A DNA stretch of 64,000 nt from Spinacia oleracea. Taxonomy: Eukaryota; Streptophyta; Magnoliopsida; Caryophyllales; Amaranthaceae. Where the stretch lies: positions 2,790,001 to 2,854,000 of the forward strand of contig NC_079491.1 in NCBI RefSeq assembly GCF_020520425.1. The letters are read 5' to 3'. The notes beneath the pieces are model-generated. The model worked only from the letters and a program-made list of their open reading frames with translations. It was not told the DNA's origin and did not search any database. Below, in pieces: positions 34,270-47,187 of this stretch (position 1 is the stretch's first letter; every line of letters begins with the position of its first letter). The translations under genes were made by a program, and so were the position numbers.

Positions 34270-34377
34270 TTGAATCACACATCAAATCATCAAACTTCTT
34301 CGTCTTCGTCTTCGTCTTCGTCTTCGTCAATTTGAATCCCTAAAATCTTTTGCGTAGATTTTCTTCAAATTTCCACC
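34270..34377 (+). other. 5' leader of gene B with CTTCGT repeats
   Basis: A hexamer array of CTTCGT (about 34299-34328) is followed by TTTGAATCCCTAAAATC and TTCCACC before the ATG. It is conserved with genes A, C and D. Confidence 0.7.
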
Positions 34378-37300
34378 ATGAGTAACATCTTCACAGCAGC
34401 TTCTAATGGAGACCTTAAACGCATCAAAGGTAACATTATTATTATTACATTTTTGCTTTTTATTAAAACTAATACTCGTAATTTTTGTAATTAATTCATA
34501 CTGGAATTGAGTTCTTGCCAACTTTTTGTTTGCAGAAATCGTGAAACGTTTGAATGATAAGTATGGAGAACAGAAGGCGAAAGAAATCTTGGGAGGAAAA
34601 GACTCGAAGGGGCGTACAATTCTACACATTGCTGCTTCCGAGGGTCGAACTTTAATCTGCAAATACCTAGTCGACACTATCAAGTTTGATATTAATAGCA
34701 AAGATCGAATGGGTAAATGACTCTTTCAACAATTACAGTACTTATTAATCTTGATCGAGTTGTGATTTGTGAAATTGTATGTGGTTTGCATGATAATCGA
34801 ATTCTGCACTTTTAGGGTTTTTAGTGTTAATGTGTGTTGTTTTAACTTCTAAGCCTTTAATCATGAGAATCATGTAAATTATTGGGTTAGGTTAGGTGTT
34901 ATACATTGTGATTACTGATCGAATTGTGCCATTTTGGGGGTTTTAGTGTTAATCTTACTTTCCATTATGCTTTTGAATGTTTCCTGCAAAAAGATTCAGC
35001 AATAACAGAAACTCCCTTTCAATGACAACACACAGAAGGAAAAAGCAGAGTTCATTATTTTAACAGGCAAGTCTGGATGATAATAAGAAAGGATAAAGAT
35101 CCAAACTAGAAGGCTGATAATAAGAAAGGATAAAGATCCAAACTAGAAGGCTCCCTGTAACCCCATTTACCTCACACCCTGGTGGATATTCATTTTAACT
35201 TTATATTGTTTCTTTATAAGTATTTTGATGTTTATTGGGTATTATATGCATAAGAGTAAGCTTTCTCGGGTTTATTTTGAGTCTATTTTACAGGTTCCAC
35301 TCCTCTGCATCATGCGGTTTTGGAAGGGCATTTCATGACTTCTTCTTTTCTACTGGATCATGGTGCAGATCCTAATGCGACAAGCCCTAATGGATTAACT
35401 CCATTGCACTATGCTGCTAAAAATGGTATCTAAAAAAGCCTCTGAGTTACGTTGTTGTATGTATGAGTCTTGTCACATTACTAGAAATGAAATATTCATG
35501 TTCTGCCCTTTAAACTTGGCTTTACTATGGCAGGAAGAAAAGACCATGTGAAACTGTTAATATCAAAAGGTGCTGAAGTTGATGCGCTATCGGCTTCTAG
35601 AGGCACACCATTGCGAAATGCCGCTGCATATGGCATGAAAGATGTTGTTAAGATTTTGCTTGGTCATAAAGCTAATGTATGTGACAACACTTTGTTCTCT
35701 TAATTATGTATTGACTGAGATTATATGTTTTGATTATTGTCTTTGTTGTTGATGTATGTCCTTTATGTTACTTGGCCTTGGTAGTGCTGTAGTGGTATGT
35801 CTCCTAGTGTCCACTTCTATGTCAAGTCTCAAATTTCCATACCCAAGTCAGAGCTTTATTTGCGCCTATGTTGATTCCTTGTTGAAATTCAATCATCAAT
35901 TGGCTTGATGTTGGAAATGAATGTTCGTCCTTCTCTACCTTCATGACTCATGAGCTATGACACGTTACATTTTCCTTTTAGTGATATTTATACAAATGAT
36001 GCTTTAATTTATAAAATGTATATCAAATACGTAAGATGAAAGAGATCTTGTAAATTCTGTATGTACGTGATGGTACCTTCTCTGTTTGCAATGAACCTTC
36101 TTCTTTCATGGTGCAGCCAAATTATACTAGTCATCCCGCATTGAACCCGTTGGTAGTTGCCGTCCTAGATCAATCTATTGATTGCGTAAGGCTACTGCTG
36201 AAGGTACTATTATATGCCTTTGTCTCTTTAACCCTCTTTTTTTTTACATTTGTTGTTAATTTTGGTGGTTGTATTTCTTTACAGAAGAAACCATATTATT
36301 GCGAGGGATCTTTGAAACCGATTTACCTCTCTGTTTATTTTTCTTGAGGACAGTTGTGAACCATTGTATATTTATGTTTGATCACTTGCCATTTAGGATG
36401 GACATACTCCATACTTAATAAACCCAGACTTAATAGTTACATGAACAACGTACAACACACTAATAAAGGATATCCTGGTAATTATTTAATTTTTTTATAG
36501 TACAAATGTTACATGATTGAAGTTCATATATGTCCTCATTTCAAAGTTCAATCAACTTATGATGACTTTAGGGAGTAGAGTTAGGAATGCAACTAACTCT
36601 GTATCTTTAATTAGGATGGCAGAAATATTAAGTATATTCTTCTTTTAGCACCTGCTGATTGCTGATAGTCATATACTCATGTTATACTTGGTGCAGAGTC
36701 ATGCTGACCCAAATCTCTGTTTAGATAAACCTTTGGTTGTTGCTGTATTTGGAGGCAATATAGAGATTATCAAATGCTTGCTTCGAGCTGGAGCTGATCC
36801 TAATGTTACTAATTTTGTGAGTGAAAGATAACATTCACACGCTCAGAAGATTAACTTGTTTTCATTATATTTGCTTTTCACTGCGGTGCTATGTGTTTTG
36901 ACCTTCATTCTTATTGCTTTTCAGTTTGATCTTACACCAATTGAAATTGCGGCTATGGAAGGTCATCTTGCAGTTGTAGAAACCCTCTTTGATGCTACTA
37001 CTCCTATTCCTCATATTCCGATTTGGAGCTGTCATGGAATATGCGAGTATATGAACTCTCAAGAAGCAAAAAATCAGGTTCTTTTCCTAGTTAATTATGC
37101 AACCTATATTGTACCTTTTTATAATCTCAAAACCAAATAAATACTTATGTTTAGTTCTTGGGATTGCATTTGATGGATTGCATTCCATAACTTGCAGCGG
37201 CAACTCAAAGCTGTAACAAAATTCTTTTTAGCAAAACTAATTGGAGCACAAGCCATGAGAACAAATGATTACTTGACTGCAGCTTACTGGTATACAGAGG

Positions 37301-37948
37301 TAAAAAATTTAAAACTGAACTATAACTTGGCCTTCAATTATGCTGCAATCTGAGTATTTTTAGAGGTAGTATACAGTAAACTTTTGATGCAGCAATCTGA
37401 GTAATGTTGTTCTTTTCATTCTTTAACTGGATAGTGTTCGACGATGAAGCCAACAGATGCGACAATGTTCTCCAACAGGAGCTTTTGCTGGTCCGGCTTG
37501 AACGAGGCCGATCTTGCACTCTCTGATGCAGATTCCTCTATTAGACTGAATCCACAATTGGCTACGGGACATTACTGTGCAGGAATAGCCCGGATGTTGC
37601 TGAAGGTCTGATCATGTTTATATGATCATGTTTTATTATCTACTTTTTGAAATAAGTTTTGAATTTTTTTTCCTACATTGTTGTCTAAACTGATTGTGAT
37701 GATAACTTTGTATTGGTGCAGGACAGTCAAAATGCAGTAGCAGCATTTGGGAACGCGTGTAAGTGTGATCCTCGCAATAAGGAGCTCCGAGATACTTACA
37801 AGTAAGTTTGAAGAAAGAATGAAAAATACACTTGGATATATAATTTCTATGAGTGTTATTGATCAATTGTACGTAAATATTTGGCAGTAAGGCGTTGGCG
37901 TTACTAGCACCACCCACGGATGATTTCAGCCGGCTCTCTGTTGAGTGA
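34378..37948 (+). CDS. Ankyrin-TPR protein, gene B (TPR10-like)
   Basis: Eleven exons: 34378-34429, 34536-34712, 35294-35425, 35534-35676, 36117-36203, 36697-36816, 36925-37077, 37198-37299, 37435-37605, 37722-37801, 37888-37948. The open frame is 425 residues. The ankyrin region spans about residues 44-272 (RTILHIAASEGRTLICKYLV, STPLHHAVLEGHFMTSSFLL, LTPLHYAAKNGRKDHVKLLI, KPLVVAVFGGNIEIIKCLL, LTPIEIAAMEGHLAVVETLF) and the TPR domain about 290-405. It begins head to head with gene A, 4.2 kb away, and resembles A most in ankyrin repeat 4 (YGMKDVVKILL). Exon 6 is six bases shorter than in the others. At the clamp positions SNRS keeps its Asn, but the usual Lys and Arg are Thr and Cys (LATGHYCAG), so canonical EEVD binding looks unlikely. 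Confidence 0.88.
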
Positions 37949-38352
37949 TTGTGTTCATTGCAATATGTAGTTTTGGTGACTGGAATAGAAGAAAAGTGAT
38001 GTATATTTTGTGATTAGATTAGAAAAGAACTTGGCACAACATTTTGTCATGGTGATTGATGTAGAAAATGTATATCTTAGAGACGATACAATATGTCTTA
38101 GGAATTACAAAATAGTATGGCTAGAGTACTTGTGTAGTTGTGTGTGACAATTATCATGTTTTCCAAACACGGATTTTGGAATTGAATTCATTTGTTTTAA
38201 GATTTCAAATTCGGTCTGGAATTGAATTCATCCATGGAAATGAATTCCGTGTATGTATAGTTGTGTATAATTCGATATTATGTGTGAACTCGGTTTCTCT
38301 GCCCAAAAGACTTTTCTTTTGGTAACTTACCTTATTAATTTGTTTCTCACTT

Positions 38353-39260
38353 GAAGCCAAAGTGGTTGAAGATGTGATAGGTGACATATCTGAAGCTCTA
38401 AAGAAGTAAGTGCATCTTCTTCCTATATAGTATACTGGTATGTGTTTGTTTTTTGTTTAGAGGTCTAGTTTCATATGTTGCCTGATTAACTGTTGTGTGT
38501 GCCTGTGTTTATCTGTACAGTTACTCAACCCTGATTGTTCATCTGAAAGGTGAGGATGCATTCTTCTAACATGTTGGATTTTAATATGACATTGCAGCGA
38601 TTACAATTGAACCTTGTTTTTCTCACCTGTGTTATAACTTGTTAGCTGTTTTTAATGTGTTTTCATCTGCTCATGTTGTAATAGGGCAAGGAAAATCCAT
38701 CAGAAAGGTGTTGTCCTAACTTCTAACACATGAAAACATGGTGATGTTTATAAGTGGAATGAACGTTTTTATGGACCAATTTGAAGACAAGGTAACATTT
38801 TAATACTGCTGTTATTGGAATATTAGCTATTTTATGTATCTTGAACAGATGACTGTTATAGACAACTTTTTCAGCAAACCTTGATTTCTTTCCTTTGATA
38901 TTGCAGGTGATATTGGAGAGATGCTTCCTAATGGAGCAATAAAGATCATTGATAGAAAGAAGCTAGAATCTGATAAAACTGTCTCATTATCGAAGGTGTA
39001 AAGCCTCCTCTTCCATGAAAACTCAAAATCTATACCTTTGTGCTTTTTTGTTTGGTTTCTGTAGTTGATTACAATTAAGGAACTACTAATATTTTGGTGT
39101 CCTTTTGTAAGATATGGGTTTATGATTGTCATTGATCTGATTTAACTATCTACAGATGTTTCTCAGCAAATTTTAATATTTATACTTGATCAATCACGAG
39201 CCCGGCACAAAAAATAGCGGGTTTTGGGCAGAATTTTGTAGGCTCGTTTTTCTGGACCGG
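38353..39260 (+). pseudogene. Chimeric fragment: PUX1 3' end, acyl-CoA synthetase exon, PUX1 downstream flank
   Basis: At 38353-38395 lies the sequence of the PUX1 stop region (GAAGCCAAAGTGGTTGAAGA and on), nearly identical to 13250-13290. At 38906-38962, after TATTGCAG, the frame GDIGEMLPNGAIKIIDRKK matches the TGDIGEWxPNGxxKIIDRKK motif of plant long-chain acyl-CoA synthetases. At 39119-39250 the sequence again follows the PUX1 3' flank, including the first bases of a hAT element as at 13599. The segment is a mosaic and has no usable frame. How the acyl-CoA synthetase piece arrived is unknown. Confidence 0.65.
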
Positions 39261-39383
39261 CCTGGCCCGGTCCAAATTTTAATTATCATAGTATTTGGTG
39301 TCTTTTGTGCTAATAATTACGAATAAATTAAGCAAGTAGCCAACATAAAGCAAAACAAGGAAATTACCGTGTTGAGCGGCAAG

Positions 39384-39936
39384 TAGACCTGGTTTGGTCA
39401 GGTTGTAAAAAATTATTTTCGGGTTCGGGTTGTAAAAAATTATTTTCGGGTTCGGGTTGAATCGGGTCGGTAACTTTCGGTTCAGGTTCACAAATGTTTG
39501 TTCAAGGTTCAGAACTTTCGGGTTCGGGTTGACCCAACGGATTGAGAGATTTGAAAACGCGTATTATATTTTCATTAATTTAGGTGAAAAATATACAAAA
39601 TATGGGCACAAATTAATAAATTTTTCCTACACAAGTTCATATTTAGTCAAATTCAACCATAAAATAATGTATAATTCAAATTAAAATCATATTACACACA
39701 ACAATAGTAAAAACAACGTGTTTATTATGCCTAAATTTTTTCTCATAATCTCATTTATTACTATAATTACAATGATTTTCAATCGGTCGGGTCCAAAACG
39801 GGTTCGGTTGGGTTTTGACCAATTAGTTTTCGGGTTGCTCGAGTTTGGATAAAATCGGGTTACGGATCACAAAATTTTGATCAAGACCCATTACTTTTGG
39901 GTCGGGTTCGGATCAAATCGATTTTTAACAGGTCTA
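39384..39936. mobile_element. Non-autonomous hAT element (TAGACCTGG family)
   Basis: Ends are TAGACCTGGTTTGG and, inverted, TTTTTAACAGGTCTA. The target duplication is GCGGCAAG on the left and GTGGCAAG on the right (7 of 8). The interior is full of TTTCGGGTTCGGGTT words and AT-rich filler. Confidence 0.75.
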
Positions 39937-40303
39937 GTGGCAAGAGATAATCCACCAATCAAATTAAGTAATACTCCACAATGAAGATTTAAAAAAGAGA
40001 TTGTCCATCTTTACAAGATTCACCTTAAAACTCTCTCTTACTTTAACCAGTTTAAGTACATGAGCTTACTCGATCAATGAGGTTTTTCTGGCTCTTAAAA
40101 TAAACATGTCCCTAAATAGAGCTAAATTGTGCTCTCATAGTCGACGTGCCAAAATCGCTTCCCATAAACAAGCATACAACAAGTACATATATTAGGACAA
40201 ACACGACAAATCCAACAGTCATAAATAAGTGATGACTGACGAAAATTTACGGGAGCACCTAAGCACACCTGTGGGAATTCTCCTTAGGTAGTTGGCCCTT
40301 CGT

Positions 40304-40888
40304 TAGGGATGTCAATGGGGCGGGCCGGATGTAGGTCCCTCCATCCCCATCTCCGCCTGAAATTTTAATCCCCATCTCCGCCCCAACAGGTACAAACTAA
40401 AATCCATCACCGCCCCACCACCTATCTAGGTATCCATCCCCGTCTCTCCCGCCCTCATACCCGCGCAAATACCGGCCTATTTATTTCTTGTTTAGCAAAC
40501 ATTTACCATATATATGGAGTAACTAAAAATTAACTTTTGGAAAAACATCTTATGACTAAAAGCATCATATACAATATAATTGGAAAAAATTACCCGTCAT
40601 AAGAAAAAAAAATCCATACCAAAAAACATAAAAGTCTCACCTAAATTCATATTATCACCTACAAACAAATAAATCCATATCTGCCCCATCACCCAGGGTG
40701 GGTATGAAGCAGGGCGAGTGGGGATGGGCGGGTTCAACACAAAATCCACACCCGCCCCATCACCTATGGCGGGTACGATTATTATACACATCTCCCCCCC
40801 ATCACCTACCAAACCTACCCCCATCCCCGCCTACTTGGGTCAGATGCGGGGCGAGTCTCCCACAAAACCCGCCCCACTGATATCCCTA
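40304..40888. mobile_element. Non-autonomous hAT element (TAGGGATG family)
   Basis: Ends are TAGGGATGTCAATGGGGCG and, inverted, CGCCCCACTGATATCCCTA. The target duplication is CCCTTCGT/CCCTTCGC (7 of 8) at 40296-40303 and 40889-40896. Open frames rich in Pro across this region come from the CCCGCCCCA words and are not genes. Confidence 0.85.
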
Positions 40889-41617
40889 CCCTTCGCATGT
40901 GTGTGTAGCCACCACTCCACAACTCTCCTCGAGGATGGAGAGGCGAGACACAATTGATGTTTTTATAAACACATTACAAGGGTACGCTTGTAATTTCGCA
41001 TCACATAACTACGCAATTGTTCATAATTTATATACCATTGTTCTTTTTCTTATACTATTTCTTATTTTATACTCCGTACCATTATTTTCATTTTCCATAT
41101 CATTTTTATACATAACCGTCAAGATTTTTTACTTCCTCACTCTCCTTGCAATAATTTTTTATTTATTAAATATAAATGGAAAACTGTCATGACAATTGAT
41201 TTTTTTTTTTTTTTAAGACGAGACCTCCTTAATCTTGCTCACAAAGATTTTATACATGTCGGGACTTAGTTTAGAGTTGTATGTGAAATCACACACATAT
41301 ACATAATTCTTCGTATAATTTTTTCTGGAAATAAATAGGAGTTGTATCTTATAAAAATATATTGGGGTTACTCCTACATTTTGCTAAAATATAAGCGTTG
41401 ACTTTAACGTTGACTTTAGGACAACATTTAACAAACTCTTTCCAACATTTCCTTTTTAACTCTTCCCTCTAACCGCCAATTTGACAAATAAAACAGAAAA
41501 CGAAAAAAAAGGCGCATACATCAAATCACTCAAACACATACTTCTTCGTCTTCGTCTTCGTCTTCGCCAATTTGAATCCCTAAAATCTTTTGCGTAGATT
41601 TTCTTCAAATTTCCACC

Positions 41618-44600
41618 ATGAGTGACAACTTCACAGAAGCTTATTATGGAGACCTTCAACTCATCAATGGTAACATTTATTATTATATTTTCTTTGCTTT
41701 TTATAATTTTTGTAATTAATTCATACTGGAATTGAATTCTCGCCAACTTTTTGTTTGCAGAACATAGGGCGAAAGGAATCTCGAGAACAATAGATTCGAC
41801 CGGGCGTACAATTCTACACATTGCCGCTTCCAAGGGTCGAACTGTAATCTGCAGATACCTACTTGTTACTCTCAATTTTGATGTTAATAGCAAAGATTTT
41901 AATGGTAAATGATTATCTCAAGAATTATACTACTTATTAATCTTGATCGAGTTGTGATTTGTGAAATTGTGTGTGGTTTGCATGATAATCGAATTGTGCA
42001 CTTTTAGGGTTTTTAATGTTTGTTGTTTTAACTTCTAAGCTTTTAATCATGTGAATCATGTAAATGATTGGGTTAGGTTAGGTATTATACATTGTGATTA
42101 CTGATCGAATTGTGCCATTTTGGGGGTTTTAGTATTAATGTTTGTAGTATTAGCTTTTAATCATGTGAATCATGTTAATCTCGTGTCCTTGAATTTATTA
42201 CCATCATTCGGCTAACCATTTGAACCAACCATTGCAATATATATTGTTTCTTTATAAGTATTTGATATCATCCATGCCTAGCATTGTAAATATATTTTGT
42301 TTTATTTTTGTTGTCTTGCTATCAATTTTGATCTAGAAACTTAAATAATACTAGTATTTTGATGTTTATTGGGTATTATATGCATAAGAATGAGCTTTCT
42401 TGGGTTTATTTTGAGTTTATATGGGCTTATTTTACAGGTTACACCCCTCTGCATCATGCGGTTTTGGGAGGGTATTTCATGTCTTCTATTTTTCTACTGG
42501 ATCAGGGTGCAAATCCTAATATGACATGCAATGCGGGATTAACTCCATTGCATTATGCTGCTAAAACAGGTTTCTAAAACTTATGAGTCTTGTCACATTA
42601 CTAGGTTCCCTGTTCATTTGGTTTGTCAAGCTATAGATGAAATAAGAATGTTCTGCCCTTTAAACTTGGCTTTCACTATGGCAGGAAGAAAAGATCTGGT
42701 GAATTTGTTAATAACAGAAGGTGCTGCAGTTGATGCTCTATCGTTTACTAAAGGCACGCCATTGCTACTTGCCGCTGCATATAGCATGAAAGATGCTGTT
42801 AAGATTTTGCTTGAGCATAATGCTAATGTATGTGACAACACTTAGTTTTCTTAATTGCGTATTTGACTGAGATGATATGTTTTGATGTTGATGTACTTTA
42901 TGTTACTTGCCTTGGGTAGTGCTGTTGTGGTATGTTGCCTAGTGTCACCTTTCCATGTTTTTGGTCCAAAGTTAAGTGTCAAGTCTCTTCCTTCTCTACC
43001 TTCATGACTCATGAGCTATGACATGTCACAGTTACATTTTCCTTTTAGTGATATTTATACAAATGATGATTTAATTTATAAAAATGTATATCAAATACAT
43101 AAGATGAAAATGATCTTGTAAATTATGTATGAACGTCATGGTACCTTCTCTGTTTGCAATGAACCTTCTTCTTTCATGGTGCAGCCAAATTATGCTAGTC
43201 ATCCCGTATTGAACCCGTTGATGGTTGCCATCCAAACGAAATCCGTTGATTGCGTAAGGCTACTGCTGAAGGTACTATTATATATGCCTTTGTCTCTTTA
43301 ACCCTCTTTTTTTACAACACCCTAATAAAGGATGTCCTGTTATTATTTTGATTTTTTTGTAGTACAAATGTTACATGATTGAAGTTCATATATGTCCTCA
43401 TTTCAAAGTTCAATCAACTTATGATTATTCAACTTATTATTCATCCGCTGATTATTCTGTTATACTTGGTGCAGCATGGTGCTGACCCGAATCTTGGTTA
43501 TTATGGAGAAAAACCTTTGATTTTTGCTGTACTAAAAGGCCGTATAGATATTATCAAATGCTTGCTTACAGCTGGAGCTTATACTAATGCTACTAATTTT
43601 GTGAGTGAAAGATAACATTCACACACTTTTAAGAGTTTTGGCCTTAAACTCGTACTTCTGCTCAGAAGATTAACTTGCTTTCATTCTTATATACCCTTTT
43701 CTGAGTTATTACTGTGTCTTCTATTTCAGTGTGATCTTACACCAATTGAAATTGCGGCTGTGGAAGGTAATCTTGAAGTTTTAAACATCCTCTTTGATTA
43801 TACTTCTCGCATTCCTCATATTCCGATTTGGAGCTGTCATGGAATATACGAGTATATCAACTCTCAGGAAGCAAAAAATCAGGTTATTTTCCTAGTTCAT
43901 TATGCAACCTTTTATTAATCTGAAAACCAAAAACAAAAAACTACGTATCTTAGTTCTTGGGGTTGCATTTGATGGTTTATTGTTACCACATTTCATAACT
44001 TGCAGCGGGAACTCAAAGCTGAAATAAAATTCTCAGATGCAAATATAAATGCAACACAATCCATCAGATCAAATGATTACATGACTGCAGTTTACTGGTA
44101 TACAGAGGTAAAAAAAAATTAAAACTGAACTATAACTACGCAAATCTGAGTATTTTTAGTATGCTGCAATCTGAGTATTACATGCAATTTACTGGTATAC
44201 AGAGGTAGTATGCTGCAATCTGAGTATTGCATGCAATTTACTGGTATAGAGAGGTAGTATGCTGCAATCTTTTGATGCTGCAATCTGAATACTATGTTTC
44301 TTTTCATTCTTTAACTGGATAGGCTATAAGGATGAAGGCAACAGATGCAACAGTGTTCTGCAACAGGAGCCTTTGCTTTTCCTGCTTGAACGAGGGCGAT
44401 CCTGCACTCTTTGATGCACAGTTGTGTATTAACCTGAGTCCAGATTGGTTTATGGGATATTACCGTGCAGGAATAGCCTATATGATGCTGAAGGTCTGAT
44501 CATGTTTAAATATCTAATTTTTGAATTAACTACATTGTCGTTTAAATACCTAATGCTGAAGGTCTGGTGCAGGACTTTAAAAATGCAGCAGAAGCATTTT

Positions 44601-44805
44601 TGAGCGCCTTGAATCGTCATCCTCCCAATCAGGAGCTCCAAGATGCTTACAGGTAATTTTGAAGAAAGAATGAAAAGTATGCGTGATTTTTTTTCCGTGT
44701 CTACCCTTGCACTTGGATATATAGTTTCTATGAGTGTTATTGATCAATTGTACGTAAATATTTGGCAGTGAGGCGTTGTCGTACTCACAAGCACCACCGA
44801 ACTGA
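41618..44805 (+). CDS. Ankyrin-TPR protein, gene C (shortened N- and C-terminus)
   Basis: Eleven exons: 41618-41669, 41761-41904, 42438-42569, 42685-42827, 43185-43271, 43475-43600, 43730-43882, 44006-44107, 44323-44493, 44573-44652, 44769-44805. The open frame is 408 residues. Exon 2 is 33 bases shorter than in B and D, removing eleven residues before the first ankyrin repeat (EHRAKGISRTIDSTGRTILH). The last exon stops after QAPPN, so the conserved DDFSRLS ending is absent. The ankyrin core is otherwise complete (YTPLHHAVLGGYFMSSIFLL, LTPLHYAAKTGRKDLVNLLI). At the clamp, Asn in CNRS is kept, the Lys is Met and the Arg is present (FMGYYRAG). It has the same CTTCGT leader (41543-41570). It is probably expressed, but the most divergent member. 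Confidence 0.83.
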
Positions 44806-45063
44806 TGATTTCAGCCAGCTCTCTACTGATTAGTGTTGATTGCAATAATGTAGTTTTGGTGACTGGAATAGAAGAAAAGTGATGTATATTTTGGAATTAG
44901 ATTAGAAAACAACATTTTGTCATGGTGATTGATGTAGAAAATGTATATCTTAGAGTAGGATACAAATATGTCTTAGGAATTAGAAAATAGTATGGCTAGA
45001 GTAGTTGTGTGACAATTATCATGTTTCCCAAACACGGATTTTGGAATTGAATTCATTTGTTGA

Positions 45064-46130
45064 CAAGCATTTAGAATGAAATAAAACAAGGACAGCAACA
45101 ACTCTCTATTCTCTAATGTTGTAGTGTACGTTTCCCCCATTATTGTGTTGTGTCCTCAGATTGATATATAGTTCCTCAGACATGGTTGTGGTTTCTAACT
45201 CTCTGTTATCGGGGTTTGTTGTGTAGTGTTTCACGGTATTATTATATTTTTTTCTAACTCTCTGTTATCGGGGTTTGTTGTCTTGGACAAACTGGTAATT
45301 GTCTGCAACTTGAGTCAGTGGAGAGTGATGAATCCATGGAGTTGTTAAGTTTGCCAAAGGCCTCAGAAAATGCCAGGGTTGTCTTTACTTGATAGTTATT
45401 CCAAGTAGGAGTTAGGATATCTGTTATGATTCACATGCTTGCTGCTACTATTGATAGTGGTATTGTGTACACTTGTGGGAAGAACATGAACATGAACAAC
45501 AGAACATGAACATGAACATGAACATGTACACGAAGAATCATTCGATTTTTCTGCTTTTGGTCCTCAGTGAAGCCATTATGAATATTGTCGATGGGGTAGA
45601 GTTCTTTCATCGGAGAGACTTGGATTCATGGAGTACACTTGTGGCCTCACATAATGCATGTTTGTCTTTCAGTAAGTTTCCCAGCAACCACCAATGCAAT
45701 GCAAACCCAAAATCAGATGTGTTCCAATCATCAGATATGATGCAAGTCTGATCTGAGAGGTATGAGATGATGCAAGTCTGATCTGAGAGGTCTGAGATGG
45801 TGCAGACCCGAGGTGTGCAGACCTGAGGTAATGCAGACCCAATTGGCGCAGACACAAATACGCCAAAGAGTGCAGGCTCAGAATGGTGCAGACCCCAAGT
45901 GACATATAAGTCTTGGAAATACCATGTAAAAGTCGGAGATCGTGAGCTCAAGAGCCACGAAATACATAGTCCTACCAAAATGCAAATTGAGTCACCCAAC
46001 CTGCAAATTGGGAATATAGAAGTTAGTCTCTATATATGGTTGTGGGTTGCAGACATGAAAAACAGATAGCATTTTCTTCGATCATGTTATGGCAAATGAT
46101 ACTTGTCTTGATGGAGATCAAAAAAACTGT
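45064..46130. other. Intergenic DNA with short tandem words
   Basis: After the gene C 3' flank ends near 45063 there is no recognisable gene. About 45478-45522 is a GAACATGAACATGAACA array. About 45735-45910 repeats GATGCAAGTCTGATCTGAGA and GTGCAGACC words. The overlapping frames here are low-complexity products. Confidence 0.5.
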
Positions 46131-46134
46131 CAGA

Positions 46135-46415
46135 TTGTTGGATGTCTGTAGGCTGTAGCTCAAATGAAAGAGTCTATTCTAGATATCAAATCAGCTCTCC
46201 GTAGGAATCCATGCATATGAGGTTTCGAGAAAGAAAATCTGCCAAATGCCTTGTAAATTTGAAGAAAACTGACAAGAAGTGTGCCCTGCCCCTGCCAAAA
46301 CCGGCCTGAAGATTCCTCTGTTACTGTAAGAACACTGAAAGAGGCTGAGACAATCAGTCTCTCAACTTTGAAGTCAGTTTTCTCATTTGTCAAGTCTAAG
46401 TATGTTTTTACTGGT
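46135..46415 (+). pseudogene. DUF241-family gene fragment
   Basis: Three reading frames in order give VAQMKESILDIKSALRRN (46155), RFRERKSAKCLVNLKK (46220) and VRTLKEAETISLSTLKSVFS (46326). These follow, in order, conserved blocks of the plant DUF241/BPS1-related proteins as I remember them (KExxxxLQSALRRR, FRKKxKK, VxxLREAExITxSxxESLLSF). The frame changes and lacks a start, so it is a broken copy. Confidence 0.6.
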
Positions 46416-46500
46416 TTTCTTGTTTCTTGGTGTGTCTGTCAATGTCACCCTACTACTTCCATTGTAGTTTGATTTTCTCATCTTCCATTATACTACTCAA

Positions 46501-46578
46501 GATGTTGTTGCTAAAGATCAAGGACAACCTGAAACCCTTGATTATCGTGTCTTCTTCGTCGATAATTCCGGCAAAAAG
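46501..46578 (+). pseudogene. Single exon-like fragment of a chloroplast-type soluble inorganic pyrophosphatase gene
   Basis: Reads DVVAKDQG then QPETLDYRVFFVDNSGKK and ends at a GT donor. The LDYRVFFxDxSGKK string is characteristic of plastid soluble pyrophosphatase (Arabidopsis PPA6), where an intron or the SPWHDIPL segment follows. No other exons are seen nearby. It lies 85 bases after the DUF241 fragment; the two genes are unrelated. Confidence 0.6.
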
Positions 46579-47187
46579 GTTGTCCAATCAAGCATGTTAA
46601 ATATGCCAGTTACTTGGCTGGAGAAATGCTCATATTGAAAATGTGTCTTTTTTCTTGTAATTTTTTGGCTTGTACTTGAGGGACATTGAGTTTTCAAGTC
46701 TGATTTTGAGTTCAACTTTGTTACTAGAACTAGTTTGGGCTATTAGGGAATACAGAGCATTAATGAAAAAATTCATGATACATTTAATTTGATGTTATTT
46801 ATATGCGGAGAAAATCCCAAGCAAACATCCTTCCTTTACCTATTTTTGTTTAAAAATGTACCATTTTTGTTTAAAAATGTACCATTTAATTTCTTTTTTG
46901 TCCTTTTTTCTATTTTGTCTTTTGCTATGATATGCATTTGCAAGCACATATCTGATATCCGAAAATACTTCATCAGTTTCAACTGCTTTTTTGGGGCATC
47001 CTTATTTTGTTGTGAGTACTTATGTGTCTGTTACTGATTCCTTTTTTTCCGCCTTAACGAGCCGACCTAAACTTAACTCATGAGTGGGGGGTAATGAGAA
47101 TATAAAGTATGAAAGAATAGTATTTCTTATGCAAATAAAAAATAGATTTTATTATTTATAAGCTGAAATTAACGGAGAAATTTCAAA

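Noticed and set aside
38353-38402. Open frame AKVVEDVIGDISEALKK as a real exon
   Set aside because: The same bases in another frame are the end of PUX1 and its stop; the reading is probably chance.
40597-40957. Pro-rich open frames on both strands
   Set aside because: They arise from CCCGCCCCA words within a hAT element with clear ends and target duplication.
42626-42841. Minus-strand frame MLSHTLALCSSKILTASFML, also at 54497 and 61058
   Set aside because: It is the antisense of exon 4 in genes C, D and E and repeats only because the exon is conserved.
45607-45999. 130-codon minus-strand frame
   Set aside because: It runs through short tandem words (GTGCAGACC, TCTGATCTGAGAGG), with repetitive translation and no family resemblance.
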